Origin: Planctomycetota bacterium
GTDB taxonomy: Bacteria > Planctomycetota > Planctomycetia > Pirellulales > UBA1268
DNA length: 64,000 nucleotides
Direction: 5' to 3'
NCBI GenBank assembly: GCA_003669585.1
Contig: QWOQ01000015.1
Span: 124,001 to 188,000, forward strand
Below, in pieces: positions 28,238-38,114 of the stretch (the first letter of the stretch is position 1; the number at the start of each line of letters is the position of its first letter). The position numbers and the translations under genes were made by a program. The notes under the pieces are model-generated. The model saw only the letters and a program-made list of their open reading frames with translations, searched no databases and was not told the DNA's origin.

Positions 28238-29113
28238 CTAGATCCCAGATTGCAGCCGTGCTGCCTGCAGCGTATTCGACATCAGCATCGCGACAGTCAT
28301 TGGCCCTACGCCGCCTGGAACCGGCGAGATCCAACCGGCTACTTCGCGCACCGAGATAAAATCAACGTCACCAACCAACTGCGAATCGACCCGATTGATT
28401 CCAACGTCGATCACAGCAGCGCCGGGCTGCACCATGTCGGCGGTGACCAGACCAGGAACGCCGACGGCCGCAATAAGAATGTCAGCTTGAAGCGTGAATG
28501 CGGAGAGATTCGGCGAACGGCTATGAAGGAGTGTGACTGTAGAATCTCCTCCAAGCCCTCGAGATGCCAACAGCATCGCGAGTGGCTTACCAACGATATC
28601 GCTTCGACCAATAACAACCGCGCGTCGACCCGCCGTTGGAATGCCTGCGTCAAGAATCATTTTTTGCACCCCCAAAGCCGTGCAGGGAACAAGTTGTGGA
28701 CGACCCTGAAAGAGCAATCCAGCGTTCTCTGGGTGAAATCCATCGACGTCCTTCTTGGGCGGCACAGCATCGAGCACTGCGCGAGTGTCGACGTGGGCTG
28801 GCAACGGAAGCTGTACAAGAATTCCGTCGAATGGAATTTGTTGAGTCGAGTCTCCAAGCGACTCGATCAACCGAATCAATTCAGCAGTGGTCACCTCGGT
28901 AGGAAGTTCGATCACTCGACTATCGATTCCAACTCGCTTTGCTGCGCTGCTCTTAGCTTTCACATACGAATGACTCGCTGCAACGGCTCCCACGAGAATG
29001 ACAGCCAAGCGAGGAGAACGCATGAGCGTATTTGAAAAGAGGCGAACTTCCTCTTGAAGAGCCACCTCTATCCGCGCAGCAAGAGCTTTTCCGTCGAGAA
29101 TACAAGCACTCAT
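28238..29113 (-). CDS. folD: Bifunctional methylenetetrahydrofolate dehydrogenase/cyclohydrolase
   Basis: FolD interconverts 5,10-methylene- and 10-formyl-tetrahydrofolate. The catalytic YxxxK region is present (GAVAASHSYVKAKSSAAKRVGI), as are FDGILVQLPLPAH, PKKDVDGFHPENAG, PCTALGVQKM and the NADP motif VVIGRSDIVGKPLAMLL. The C-terminus has SPVPGGVGPMTVAMLM. The length of 291 residues is normal. It lies 70 bp downstream of the DUF6807 gene on the same strand and may share its transcript. Confidence 0.97.
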   Translation of the reverse strand: MSACILDGKALAARIEVALQEEVRLFSNTLMRSPRLAVILVGAVAASHSYVKAKSSAAKRVGIDSRVIELPTEVTTAELIRLIESLGDSTQQIPFDGILVQLPLPAHVDTRAVLDAVPPKKDVDGFHPENAGLLFQGRPQLVPCTALGVQKMILDAGIPTAGRRAVVIGRSDIVGKPLAMLLASRGLGGDSTVTLLHSRSPNLSAFTLQADILIAAVGVPGLVTADMVQPGAAVIDVGINRVDSQLVGDVDFISVREVAGWISPVPGGVGPMTVAMLMSNTLQAARLQSGI

Positions 29114-29183
29114 CAGATCACTTTTCTCAGGTGTTCATGTCAATCGAGCATTCCATGTTCGGATGAAATACCCGTGGCGGTCA

Positions 29184-30233
29184 TCACTCAACGCGTTTCG
29201 CATTGAGTCTGGCTGCCCAGGCGGCATAACTCGCAGCGATTGTTGCATCTTTGGTGGTGCCGGAGTGAAAGAGAAAGCGGTAAACAAGTTGCAACGTTTC
29301 TCCTTTTGGAATTGTGTAATTGCCGGCCTCCTCCGGGGCATTTTCGAAATCATGAAGACCGAATGGATTGGCAGTCACAAGTCCATAGTCTCTGGCATGC
29401 CATGTGGTGGGATGTCGAAGGTTGGATGGTGCATCGAAGATGGCGATTCCCATTGTTTTTCCATCGATCGGACCTGAGTAGTCGACCCACGCAGCCCGCT
29501 TTCCCCAGATGTCTTTGTCGATGAGCCCCTCAGAGTTTGTGGCATGTCCTGCGGCCCCCTTTGAACCATTTGATTCGGTTAACTGCAGTGATGGGTGGAC
29601 TCTCATCGCCATCGTACCTTCTTTGGTATCACCAAAAATTACGGGATTGTGATGAGCCATCAGCACGATTGAAAAGTCAATAAAACGAGCATCGCCGTCG
29701 ATGCCAAATCGGATTGTTCGTTGATCTGAACAGACAACAACGCCATCGGAAGCCACCCAATCGTTTTCAACTTCGAGCATTCCTTCAGGTCCGTTGTGAA
29801 TCTTCGCATTTTTTGTCTGAAGCGTTTTCGGTGCTGGTTCTCCATGGGCTCCTTGTTGGTGCGCCCAGAAATCAATCCCGTTGACCTTCCCGTGGGTGAA
29901 CCAGAGCGACTCGTGATGAGGATGATCGTGAGGTTCTTCGGCGATCCCATCGATGATCGGCCACGATCGAGTCATCGGCACCTGTCCCGGCCCAAGAATT
30001 GGAAAAAGAATGGGTTTGAGGTGACCTCTGAAAATGTAGTCTGTGAAATGTTTGTCGTCGATTGTTACTCGAACTCGATCTTCAAGTGGCGTAAGAAGAA
30101 CCTCAGCAGCAAAGCTGTACCGAATTGGAAAAACAAGAATAAGAAAAAGAAAACAAATACGTACCTCACTCGTCAGCGCGTGAGGTGCAGCAAAAAAACG
30201 TGTGCGAGGAAAACTGCCTGTCGCATCGGTCAT
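29184..30233 (-). CDS. Secreted DUF6807 (PmoA-like) family protein
   Basis: A signal peptide (VRICFLFLILVFPIRYSFAAE) leads into a beta-rich domain with motifs of the DUF6807/PmoA family: GHLKPILFPILGPGQVPMTRSWP, DHPHHESLWFTHGKVNGIDFW and TWHARDYGLVTANPFGLHDF. The His-rich DHPHHESLW stretch is the most conserved part. Planctomycetes have many members; the family name recalls methane oxygenase, but the enzymatic role is not established. Its start overlaps the DUF1844 gene end by 4 bp (ATGA). Confidence 0.88.
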   Translation of the reverse strand: MTDATGSFPRTRFFAAPHALTSEVRICFLFLILVFPIRYSFAAEVLLTPLEDRVRVTIDDKHFTDYIFRGHLKPILFPILGPGQVPMTRSWPIIDGIAEEPHDHPHHESLWFTHGKVNGIDFWAHQQGAHGEPAPKTLQTKNAKIHNGPEGMLEVENDWVASDGVVVCSDQRTIRFGIDGDARFIDFSIVLMAHHNPVIFGDTKEGTMAMRVHPSLQLTESNGSKGAAGHATNSEGLIDKDIWGKRAAWVDYSGPIDGKTMGIAIFDAPSNLRHPTTWHARDYGLVTANPFGLHDFENAPEEAGNYTIPKGETLQLVYRFLFHSGTTKDATIAASYAAWAARLNAKRVE

Positions 30234-30688
30234 GGAAAATCTCCCGGAAGCTTTGAATGATCCTTGATGGCATAGATCATTCGGAGTTGGTGGAGGATGT
30301 CATCCAAAAGTTTCGTTTCATCTGTCGTTCGATTGCCGATGGTTTTGTGCTCGAGCATCGAAAGAGTGTCGATAAAGTGTCGGGCCGTTTCCTCGCGTCG
30401 GTGTGTTTTTCCAGTGATCGGATTGGCAATACGCCCCAGAGCCATAAGGGCCTGCGTGTAGAGCGTGTGAAAGAGGAATTCAAGCGTGGCCGGAGGGGTA
30501 TTGTTGTGGCCTGTCTCGGAATGTCCCTCAGAAGAAGATTCGTCAGCGGAATGATCCGTCACTTCTGTTTCGATTGAATCGGGTTGTTTTTCGTTTTGCA
30601 CGCGGGTCTTCCAATCTTCGTCTATGTGTTGGCTGGAAGTCGTTTTATCGTCCGAAGAATCGCCCGCTTCTGACTGCGACGGTGTCAC
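30230..30688 (-). CDS. DUF1844 family protein
   Basis: The 152-residue protein has a low-complexity, acidic, Ser/Asp/Glu-rich N-terminal half (residues 1-65). The C-terminal half is the compact helical DUF1844 domain: ATLEFLFHTLYTQALMALGRI, then ETARHFIDTLSMLEHKTIG and LLDDILHQLRMIYA. The family is conserved in planctomycetes and acidobacteria; its function is unknown. The gene sits 69 bp downstream of pyrG and overlaps the DUF6807 gene by 4 bp, suggesting a shared operon. Confidence 0.9.
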   Translation of the reverse strand: MTPSQSEAGDSSDDKTTSSQHIDEDWKTRVQNEKQPDSIETEVTDHSADESSSEGHSETGHNNTPPATLEFLFHTLYTQALMALGRIANPITGKTHRREETARHFIDTLSMLEHKTIGNRTTDETKLLDDILHQLRMIYAIKDHSKLPGDFP

Positions 30689-30757
30689 GGTTTAAAATCC
30701 TCTCTGGGGTATTCACGGGCTCATCGGTTGGGAGTGTCAAAGTTTTCGATCAAGTGC

Positions 30758-32383
30758 TCACGCCTCGGTCACCCATGCACTGCCGGCATGTCGCACGACC
30801 GACGCAGCCACGAGACCGGAAAAAAGTGGATGAGCCTGAGTCGGCTTACTCTTAAATTCGGGATGAAACTGAACCGCAACAAACCATGGATGATCAGCGA
30901 GTTCGACAATCTCAACAAGAGATCCATCGGGACTCGTGCCAGACACAACAAGGCCTGCCGCTTCGAGGGCATTGCGGTAGTGCCCATTAAATTCGTATCG
31001 GTGGCGATGGCGTTCTGAAATTGACTGAGTGCCGTAGGCAAGGGCAGCTTTTGAGCCATCAAGAAGAATGGCTGGTTGCGATCCCAGACGCATCGTTCCA
31101 CCTTTTTCAACAACACCGTGCTGTTCTTCGAGGAGGCAGATGACTGGATGGGGTGTGGATCGAGAAAACTCCGTCGAATGTGCACCCTCAAGACCGGCCA
31201 GATTTCGTGCGACATCGATCACGGCACACTGCATCCCGAGACAAATTCCGAGAAACGGCATTCCGCGTTCTCTCGCAAACCGAATGGCTTCCACTTTTCC
31301 CTCAATGCCGCGTTCCCCAAATCCACCAGGAACAATGAGCCCATCGAATCCAGACAAAAGGCGCTCGGCCCCTTCTCGCTCGACATCCTCACTTTTAATT
31401 GGTTGCACTCGCACCTGTGCCCGGTGCTCGATCCCTCCGTGGTCGAGAGCTTCGTAGATACTTTTATAGGCATCGCGGTGATCTGCGTATTTGCCAACAA
31501 CCGCAATAGATATTTCGTGCTCAGGATTTCGTAGTCGATGCAGAAGATCGTGCCACTGATCCAGATCGGGTGAAATCGATTGCATTCCAAAACGCTTGAG
31601 AATTAATTCGTCAAGTCTGTTGTTTTGAAGTGACAGAGGAACTTCGTAGATGGAAAAGTCTTTGTCCCGTTCCTCGATGACAGCCTCGAGCGGAACATTG
31701 CAAAACAGCGCGATCTTTTCGCGATCTGAAACATCGAGTCCACGTTCGGTTCGACAGATGAGCACATCCGGCTGAATACCAATTTGTCGCAAAAGGCCAA
31801 CAGAATGCTGCGTCGGTTTTGTTTTCAGTTCACCAGCAGCCTTCAAGTAAGGCACGAGCGTGAGATGGATGAACATGCAGTTTTCCCTGCCGATGTCGAG
31901 TGGAATTTGTCGAATAGCTTCGAGGAATGGAAGGCTCTCGATATCTCCCACCGTGCCACCGATTTCGGTGATGACGATATCGGTGTCGTCGTCGGCCAAA
32001 CGGCGTACCACTTCTTTGATCTCGTTGGTGACATGTGGAATGACTTGGACGGTCTTCCCAAGAAACTCACCTCGCCGTTCCTTGTTGATCACTGAAAGAT
32101 AGATTTGACCAGTCGTGTAGTTGGAATCGCGGGTGAGAGGCGTCGTCGTGAATCGCTCGTAGTGACCCAAGTCGAGGTCGGTCTCGCTTCCATCGTCGAG
32201 CACATAAACTTCGCCGTGCTGATACGGACTCATGGTGCCCGGATCAACATTGATGTAGGGATCGAGTTTTTGCATCTTCACACGCAGCCCTCTTGCTTCG
32301 AGAAGCATGCCAATCGATGCGCTCGTGAGTCCCTTTCCAAGAGAACTGACGACGCCACCGGTAACGAATAGATGTCTGGTCAC
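30758..32383 (-). CDS. pyrG: CTP synthase
   Basis: CTP synthase makes CTP from UTP, ATP and glutamine. The synthase domain starts [24 protein letters not shown] and contains [21 protein letters not shown] and [20 protein letters not shown]. The glutamine amidotransferase domain has [10 protein letters not shown] and the nucleophile [10 protein letters not shown] chose GTG 32383: GGAAGGA lies 8 bp upstream and the protein then begins at the conserved position, giving 541 residues. The frame stays open upstream to 32788, but that part is not conserved and overlaps the divergent DAHP synthase gene. Confidence 0.97.
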   Translation of the reverse strand: MTRHLFVTGGVVSSLGKGLTSASIGMLLEARGLRVKMQKLDPYINVDPGTMSPYQHGEVYVLDDGSETDLDLGHYERFTTTPLTRDSNYTTGQIYLSVINKERRGEFLGKTVQVIPHVTNEIKEVVRRLADDDTDIVITEIGGTVGDIESLPFLEAIRQIPLDIGRENCMFIHLTLVPYLKAAGELKTKPTQHSVGLLRQIGIQPDVLICRTERGLDVSDREKIALFCNVPLEAVIEERDKDFSIYEVPLSLQNNRLDELILKRFGMQSISPDLDQWHDLLHRLRNPEHEISIAVVGKYADHRDAYKSIYEALDHGGIEHRAQVRVQPIKSEDVEREGAERLLSGFDGLIVPGGFGERGIEGKVEAIRFARERGMPFLGICLGMQCAVIDVARNLAGLEGAHSTEFSRSTPHPVICLLEEQHGVVEKGGTMRLGSQPAILLDGSKAALAYGTQSISERHRHRYEFNGHYRNALEAAGLVVSGTSPDGSLVEIVELADHPWFVAVQFHPEFKSKPTQAHPLFSGLVAASVVRHAGSAWVTEA

Positions 32384-32693
32384 GAGCGAGTTCCTTCCCG
32401 AGGACCGGATGACTTTTCGAGGCCGTCTCCCGGCCTCCACTGATGTGCGATTGAACCAGCGTGCCCCAAATGGGTCAAATGGTGTCGCGTCATTTGAGCA
32501 AAACACGCGGGTGCGGGTCGTTATCCCCTGATGTTCGCAGCCTGCGAAGGTGCAGCGATCAACGAGCGATTGAGGAAACAACTCACCTGAAGTATGGCTG
32601 AAAAGTCTCTCGTATGGCGAGAAGCAACGTGTTCCTGCCACAGTATGCGGTGGATGACAGAAAAGGATTTCCCAAAGAGTATTTGTATAAGCC
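32384..32693. other. Divergent promoter region between pyrG and the DAHP synthase gene
   Basis: A 310-bp gap between two divergent biosynthetic genes. The minus-strand frame continuing from pyrG encodes no conserved sequence here. I see no RNA gene, attenuator-like Trp/Phe/Tyr leader peptide or strong hairpin. Confidence 0.45.
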
Positions 32694-33743
32694 ATGCATA
32701 CGTCATTAACAGCAAACCTTCGCATCAAGAGCCTCGTTCCACTGGTGTCCCCTGTGGCGCTTGCTGCTGAGATTTCTCTCGATACCAATGCTACCCGTGC
32801 AGTTATTCAGGGACGGCTTGCAGTTGAACGAATACTGGCCCGCGAGGATCACAGACTCCTGGCAGTCGTTGGTCCCTGTTCCATTCACGACATGGATGCC
32901 GCACGTGACTACGCGAAGAGACTTTCGCAACTGGCGCTGCACATCGAGAAGCGTGTGCTGGTTGTGATGCGGGTTTATTTTGAAAAACCTCGCACAACCG
33001 TGGGTTGGAAAGGACTCATCAACGATCCTCATCTCGACGACTCCTTCGATGTAGCTGCCGGCCTTCGCATGGGTCGATCGCTGCTTATCGAGATTGCGGA
33101 CATGGGCATGCCGACGGCAACCGAATTTTTGGAGCCCATTACTCCACAATACATTGCCGATGCCGTGGTGCTCGGAGCGATCGGCGCACGCACGACAGAA
33201 TCGCCTACGCATCGACAGATGGCCAGCGGTCTTTCGATGCCAGTTGGATTTAAGAACTCAACCGATGGATCGCTGCAGGCTGCGATTGATGCAATGCAGG
33301 CCGCTCGCAACAGCCATAGTTTTCTCGGTATCGATGATGACGGAGGAACCTGTGTCGTCACCACCGCTGGAAATCCGTGGGGTGTGTTGATGCTGCGAGG
33401 TGGCCGATCAGGTTCAAATTATTCTCCGGCCATGCTTGAGGAAGCTCGCAGTCGGTTAGAGTCAGCAGGACTTCCTTCCCGGGTGATTGTGGATTGCAGC
33501 CACGCCAACTCGGGGAAGGATTACCGGAGACAATCGGTGGTGTGGCGAGATGTTGTCAGCCAGCGAGTAGCGGGAGATGCGTCGATTGTTGGATTGATGC
33601 TTGAAAGTAATATTGAACCCGGCAGTCAGCCGCTGTCAGCAGATCGTACGAGCCTGAAATACGGCGTCTCCATCACCGATGGATGCATTGGATGGAGCGA
33701 GACCGAGACGCTTTTGCTTGAGTCCTTCGAGCAACTCGGCTGA
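32694..33743 (+). CDS. aroF: 3-deoxy-7-phosphoheptulonate synthase, class I
   Basis: This DAHP synthase opens the shikimate pathway by condensing phosphoenolpyruvate with erythrose-4-phosphate. Class I (E. coli-type) motifs: [73 protein letters not shown] and [17 protein letters not shown]. The length of 349 residues is normal. I give aroF as a generic symbol; which of the three E. coli feedback types it resembles cannot be told. It is divergent from pyrG and 170 bp from the next gene. Confidence 0.95.
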   Translation: MHTSLTANLRIKSLVPLVSPVALAAEISLDTNATRAVIQGRLAVERILAREDHRLLAVVGPCSIHDMDAARDYAKRLSQLALHIEKRVLVVMRVYFEKPRTTVGWKGLINDPHLDDSFDVAAGLRMGRSLLIEIADMGMPTATEFLEPITPQYIADAVVLGAIGARTTESPTHRQMASGLSMPVGFKNSTDGSLQAAIDAMQAARNSHSFLGIDDDGGTCVVTTAGNPWGVLMLRGGRSGSNYSPAMLEEARSRLESAGLPSRVIVDCSHANSGKDYRRQSVVWRDVVSQRVAGDASIVGLMLESNIEPGSQPLSADRTSLKYGVSITDGCIGWSETETLLLESFEQLG

Positions 33744-33745
33744 AC

Positions 33746-33822
33746 AGAAGCAATCAAAAAACTGCTGAAAATCTCTGCTTCTTTGAGTTGGAACTGATGT
33801 CGACATCAAGACCGCACGGTCT
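33746..33822. promoter_or_regulatory. Inverted repeats between DAHP synthase and SYLF genes
   Basis: Three inverted repeats follow one another. AGAAGCA/TGCTTCT (33746-33752 and 33776-33782) encloses about 23 bases and starts 3 bp after the stop, so it could be a weak terminator. GATGTCGACATC (33796-33807) is a perfect 12-bp palindrome. AGACCGCACGGTCT (33809-33822) is a 6-bp inverted repeat with a 2-base centre, one base further on. The last two look like dimeric protein sites or a second terminator; no U-tract follows directly. Confidence 0.35.
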
Positions 33823-33913
33823 GTATTCTTCCGGCCTTCCAAAGAAAAAAATGATGAAGCAACTGCTTCAATGCATCCAGCGAATCTTTCAAAAATGACC
33901 AAAAGGATTTTTC

Positions 33914-34864
33914 GTGCAAAACAAAAGAGTTCTGCGCAGGTGGCGTAACGGTGTCTTCGAAGTTGTGAGAGTGGTTGTCGCTGCGAGTGTGATCCTGGGT
34001 CTCTCTCCATTCGCACCGGCTTTATCACAAAACATCAGCCAGCTGAGCACTCCAGAAATAGAAATCATCGTTGGATCGAGAAATGCTCTGGATCAGTTTT
34101 GTTCGCTTTCGATCGAATCGATTCCTCAAGGCATGCTTGCAAAGGCAGAGGGCATCGCAATCCTTCCCAATATGATCAAAGGCGGATTTATTCTGGGCGT
34201 CAATTACGGAAAAGGTGTTTTGCTCGTGCGGCGTCCTGATCGCACATGGAGTCCGCCGGTCATGGTGACGATGGGGGGCGGAAGTCTTGGCTTTCAAGCC
34301 GGCGTGCAGACCTCGGATATCGTGCTGGTCTTTGCAACACCTCGAAGTCTTGAAGGAATCGTGAATGGACGAAAAGTGACTCTTGGTGCTGATGCTTCTG
34401 TGGCGCTTGGTCCGATCGGACGCACAGCCAATGCAGGGACCGATGCCGCTCTCGGTGCGGAAATTTATTCCTATGCCAGAAGTCGAGGTTTGTTTCTGGG
34501 AGTGTCGCTCAATGGAGCTGATGTAAGCGTAGACCATGCCGCCGATGCCATGCTCTATGGTCGAAGTGTGAATCCAGCAGATATTTTTTCTGGCCGGGGT
34601 TTGGTATTTCATCCTGAGGTCGAGCAACTCATTGAAGACATCGACGCTCGCACGCGAGTTGCTGCCATTTCCTCAGAAACTCGGCTGATATCGCTTCCAG
34701 GATCATCTCTGTCTCAACCTCAAACCGTACCGCTGGTGGCTCTTCCGTCGACGCCGGTAACTCCGTCCACATCAGCGCCGCTGGTTCCATCTACACCGAT
34801 ACCAGCGGTGCCACCTGCATCAGTATCCAATCCGCCGCTTGTGCCAATTCCATCGAAACCCTGA
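33914..34864 (+). CDS. Secreted SYLF-domain (Ysc84-like) protein
   Basis: A signal segment (VVVAASVILGLSPFAPALS) precedes the SYLF lipid-binding domain: GMLAKAEGIAILPNMIKGGFILGVNYGKG, PPVMVTMGGGSLGFQAGVQTSD, VTLGADASVALGPIGRTAN and SRGLFLGVSLNGADVSVDHAA. The last 60 residues are Pro/Ser/Thr-rich, a likely surface linker. SYLF proteins bind phosphoinositides in eukaryotes; in bacteria the role is unclear. The start is GTG 33914, with AAAAGGA 7 bp upstream. It stands alone and converges on the methyltransferase gene. Confidence 0.88.
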   Translation: MQNKRVLRRWRNGVFEVVRVVVAASVILGLSPFAPALSQNISQLSTPEIEIIVGSRNALDQFCSLSIESIPQGMLAKAEGIAILPNMIKGGFILGVNYGKGVLLVRRPDRTWSPPVMVTMGGGSLGFQAGVQTSDIVLVFATPRSLEGIVNGRKVTLGADASVALGPIGRTANAGTDAALGAEIYSYARSRGLFLGVSLNGADVSVDHAADAMLYGRSVNPADIFSGRGLVFHPEVEQLIEDIDARTRVAAISSETRLISLPGSSLSQPQTVPLVALPSTPVTPSTSAPLVPSTPIPAVPPASVSNPPLVPIPSKP

Positions 34865-34893
34865 CAGCTTCGACAAAACTTGTGTTCAACGGA

Positions 34894-36444
34894 TCAGGCG
34901 TTGGTCACAATTCCAAGTTTGAAAAGCTGAGGCAAAGCAGTCGTTCGAAAACGGTCGCAGGCGTCTTTCACCAGTTGCGATCGACGCGCAACGTCTGTCA
35001 CAGGTTTTTCTTCCTCTTGGAGCGAACGGCCTGAAGAGACCAGTCGTGCGTCGACTCGGTCTGCGAGTTGATCGTGACCTCGCTGCACAAGTTCGTCGAG
35101 AATCGACGCATCAAAGTCGCCGATCGTATATCCAGTTCCGGTTAAAGTCGATGCGAGCGCAAGCGCGCGACCTGAAAGCGATTCGTTTTTTAAGAGTTGG
35201 GAATTAAATGCACAGCCAATGACAAGCGGCTTGGAGGCATCATATGTCTGATCAGAAATTGGCCCGGAACTGAAGTCAAATAAGCCCATGGCAACTCCCG
35301 CATCGACCGCCCTGGCGAGTTCTTCTTTTGGTGCACTCGAGAGTTTTGGAGTTGCGAGGATTTCACTCATCCGCATGCTTCCAGAGCCAATAGTTTCTAA
35401 AAGCGTTTGGTAGATCGGCCCCTGTACGGTCGATGTCACAACGCCAAGATTCGTTTGAAACGGAAGGGTTGTTCCGGGCCGAGTGACCGAAAAGAAAAGA
35501 TCATCCATCGCTTCGACTCGGCTTCTGATATCAGGAGTGAGTCGCGGCGATTTGACAAAGATGTCCCATCGAAATGCGGTGTTGGCACAGAAGTCTTTGT
35601 GGGCTTCCGTCACCAGTCGATCCTGCGTAGTACGAAAGAGTTCTTGAAACTCAGGGCGGACGCAAAGATCCCAAAAGTTCGTATGGACCGGCAGGCTCCC
35701 GGCAAAGGAGAGATCAGCCCCACGAAACATGGATGCTACTTCAGCGAAGTAAAAACTCGTCCAGTGCTCGTTAAGATATTCGTGAACGAGATACCGCACA
35801 TCTTGTTTGAGCAGGCCGTCGACATACGCCGCGGCACGAGGATTATCCTCAAAGTATTTGGCGTGCTTATCCCGAATAAAGACAAGATACTGAAGTCCTT
35901 CACGCATCCGAGAAACACTGTCTCCCTGACGCAAAACCGCATACTGTCGGAGAATACCACGGATCGGTTGCAGATGTGCCCAGCCTGGCATGGCGTTGTA
36001 GCTGACAAGAAAAAGTCCGCCGGGAGCAAGTCTTTCTTTCACGACGGCGATGCATTGTTCGCGGACCGCCGGAGCGACCCAACTCAACACGCCATGCATG
36101 GCGATAAAATCAAATGTTGGAAGATCATTCGGCAGATGCGCAAAATCTGCGGTGACAATCCTGGCATTTTTCAGAGCTCCACGATCAATATCTTTTTGAA
36201 CAAGTGCCGTATGTTCTGGATTGATATCCACTCCAACAAACTGTCCCGTAGGATTTGCGGCGGCAAGTGTTGTCAGCGAACGACCCAGGCCACAACCGAG
36301 TTCGAGATAGTTGAACCCGTGGTCGACTTTGGGAGGCGCAACTCTGTTGAGAGAAGCCACATACCGAATCGCAGAAGGTGCTAAGTTGGGATAAAATCCT
36401 GGCACATAGGCGACGTCTGTGACATATCCAGCAGCTGACGACAT
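34894..36444 (-). CDS. SAM-dependent methyltransferase with regulatory domain
   Basis: The N-terminal class I methyltransferase has motif I LELGCGLGRSLTTLA, FVGVDINPEHT and FDFIAMHGVLSWVAPAVREQC. The C-terminal half (from about residue 215) matches the methyltransferase regulatory domain that often follows it: HEYLNEHWTSFYFAEVASMFRGADLSFAGS. Total length 516 residues is usual for this two-domain architecture, found in soil and marine bacteria. The methyl acceptor is unknown; protein or small-molecule targets are both possible. No secretion signal. It is the first gene of its run and 140 bp from the Nramp-like gene. Confidence 0.88.
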   Translation of the reverse strand: MSSAAGYVTDVAYVPGFYPNLAPSAIRYVASLNRVAPPKVDHGFNYLELGCGLGRSLTTLAAANPTGQFVGVDINPEHTALVQKDIDRGALKNARIVTADFAHLPNDLPTFDFIAMHGVLSWVAPAVREQCIAVVKERLAPGGLFLVSYNAMPGWAHLQPIRGILRQYAVLRQGDSVSRMREGLQYLVFIRDKHAKYFEDNPRAAAYVDGLLKQDVRYLVHEYLNEHWTSFYFAEVASMFRGADLSFAGSLPVHTNFWDLCVRPEFQELFRTTQDRLVTEAHKDFCANTAFRWDIFVKSPRLTPDIRSRVEAMDDLFFSVTRPGTTLPFQTNLGVVTSTVQGPIYQTLLETIGSGSMRMSEILATPKLSSAPKEELARAVDAGVAMGLFDFSSGPISDQTYDASKPLVIGCAFNSQLLKNESLSGRALALASTLTGTGYTIGDFDASILDELVQRGHDQLADRVDARLVSSGRSLQEEEKPVTDVARRSQLVKDACDRFRTTALPQLFKLGIVTNA

Positions 36445-36584
36445 TCAAATCTCCTCTTTAAAGTACGAAATACGAAATAAGGCCTGACGAATCGTTGGAG
36501 GGTGAAATTATTTCCGGATTCTTCAATATCGTATCAAAAAATCGTTTGAAACCATGAGGGCCGAATAAGCAATGCGTTTTTTGT

Positions 36585-38114
36585 TTACCTCAAGAACTGC
36601 GCAAATTTTTCCCATGCGGTCCAGAGTCCGATAACGAGAAATCCACAAGAAGAAACCCAGAGCAAGAGATCCCATGCGGGACCGGGCTTGAGTCGTGAGT
36701 CGATTTTTCGATACCGGAAAAAAATGACGGCCACGGCAATCGCTGCGAGCATGATCGCCTGCGCGGCACCGCTGGCGAGCACCATTCCGACCGGTTCGCG
36801 AATGGCGATTGCAAACACCATCGCGACAAGCGGCCAAAGAACCGAGAGCGTTCGGTTCCACCATGCGCGTGAGAGATCGTCGCCGGGCAGCCATCGCGAC
36901 AAAATGAGTCCGTCAACAACCAGTCTTGCGTTGCCGGCTGCCGCAACAAAGAGTGTTGAATAGAGCACTGCGAAGGCACCTACGAGAAAGACTTCCTCAG
37001 CCCATGCCCCGAAAACGGGAACATACATCTGGGAAAGAGTTCTCACCATTTCGCTTCCAACAGGTCGCAGGCCGAGTCGTCCAAGTGTTGTCGCGCCGAG
37101 CAAGTAGAACGCTACTGTGACAATCGTGTAGACGCACATCGATCCCCATGCATCCAGTTGCATCACCCGCATCCAGCCTCGCGCACGTTGGGCCCACTCG
37201 GGCGAGTCGTCTCTCGGTCCAACCGAACGCCCGTAGCCTTTTTCAAGACACCAGTACGGATAAACAATCAGTTCGCTCGCGCCGACACCGATGATTCCCA
37301 GTGTGGCAAGAGCCGTCATCATCGGGCTGCTACCGGGATGAGATTTCGGCAGCCCACCGGTGAGCCCACTCGCAAGTTCGGCCGCCGAAATTCTCCAGAA
37401 AGGATCAAACTGGAGCACCCAGAGCGCAACAAGCGTGACAAGCGTGAACGTACCGACCAACAGAATCGAAACAGTTTCAATCAGTCGGTAACGACCTACT
37501 GCTAAAAGTGCTGCAGTGATCACGCCGACGATGACCATCCAGATTGTTTCATCCGGTGGCCTCTTTACATTGGCCATTCGAGCAAGAAGCGTTTCGCGTT
37601 CTTGTTCGAGCGCATCGGCGTCTTGTGTTTTTCCTTGACGCAGTGCCACTGCGCGATCGACCGTCAGTCGAGCCGAGTGGTCGTGGTCGCGATTCCACTG
37701 CGAGCCACTCGAGGTGAGAGGAAGGCCGCCAGAAAGACTCTGAGCAACACCGGCAAGAATGCCTCCTTGCTGTACCACAACAAGACAAGTCATGAGCACC
37801 CAGCCCCAATAGATCCAACCGAGCCCTCCCAGCCGCGGTCCCGGCACTTCCTCGAACGCCGCCAGTGGAGTCTTTCCCCACGTGAGTGTCATCCTGCCGA
37901 TTTCAATCTGTGCCGCAACTTTTACTGCGCAGCCCACAAGAATGAGCCACAGCAGCACAAACCCCGCCTCCGCTCCAACGGTTGTAGTGGCAATCAGTTC
38001 GCCACTGCCGACGATGGAACTCGCCAGAATAATGCCCGGTCCGAGATGAACAAATGTTTTTCGCCAACTCGTCGGTGGAAGGCTCGGCGCATCGAATAAC
38101 GGAGGTGTTTGCAT
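36585..38114 (-). CDS. Nramp-like divalent metal (or related) transporter
   Basis: About 510 residues with roughly eleven membrane helices in the Nramp/LeuT layout. Helix 1 reads LGPGIILASSIVGSGELIATTTVG and helix 6 reads GIIGVGASELIVYPYWCLEKG. In canonical Nramp carriers helix 1 holds DPGN and helix 6 an Ala-x-x-Met metal site; here both are replaced by Ser/Gly/Glu-rich segments, so the substrate may not be Mn2+ or Fe2+. A charged insertion (residues ~160-180) sits in an early loop. I chose ATG 38114 (MQTPPLFDAPSL) because the in-frame extension to 38216 is not conserved-looking. No metal-regulator gene is adjacent. Confidence 0.83.
   Translation of the reverse strand: MQTPPLFDAPSLPPTSWRKTFVHLGPGIILASSIVGSGELIATTTVGAEAGFVLLWLILVGCAVKVAAQIEIGRMTLTWGKTPLAAFEEVPGPRLGGLGWIYWGWVLMTCLVVVQQGGILAGVAQSLSGGLPLTSSGSQWNRDHDHSARLTVDRAVALRQGKTQDADALEQERETLLARMANVKRPPDETIWMVIVGVITAALLAVGRYRLIETVSILLVGTFTLVTLVALWVLQFDPFWRISAAELASGLTGGLPKSHPGSSPMMTALATLGIIGVGASELIVYPYWCLEKGYGRSVGPRDDSPEWAQRARGWMRVMQLDAWGSMCVYTIVTVAFYLLGATTLGRLGLRPVGSEMVRTLSQMYVPVFGAWAEEVFLVGAFAVLYSTLFVAAAGNARLVVDGLILSRWLPGDDLSRAWWNRTLSVLWPLVAMVFAIAIREPVGMVLASGAAQAIMLAAIAVAVIFFRYRKIDSRLKPGPAWDLLLWVSSCGFLVIGLWTAWEKFAQFLR

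Noticed and set aside
28190-29035. 281-codon plus-strand frame opposite folD
   Set aside because: folD motifs on the minus strand are unambiguous; the plus frame has no recognisable domain.
32384-32788. Extended N-terminus of pyrG in the same frame
   Set aside because: It overlaps the divergent DAHP synthase gene and is not conserved; the GTG at 32383 with GGAAGGA fits the family start.
35407-36384. Long open frame (325 codons) on the plus strand opposite the methyltransferase gene
   Set aside because: The minus strand here carries clear methyltransferase motifs; the plus-strand product is Lys/Arg/Cys-rich with no family features, so it is a shadow frame.
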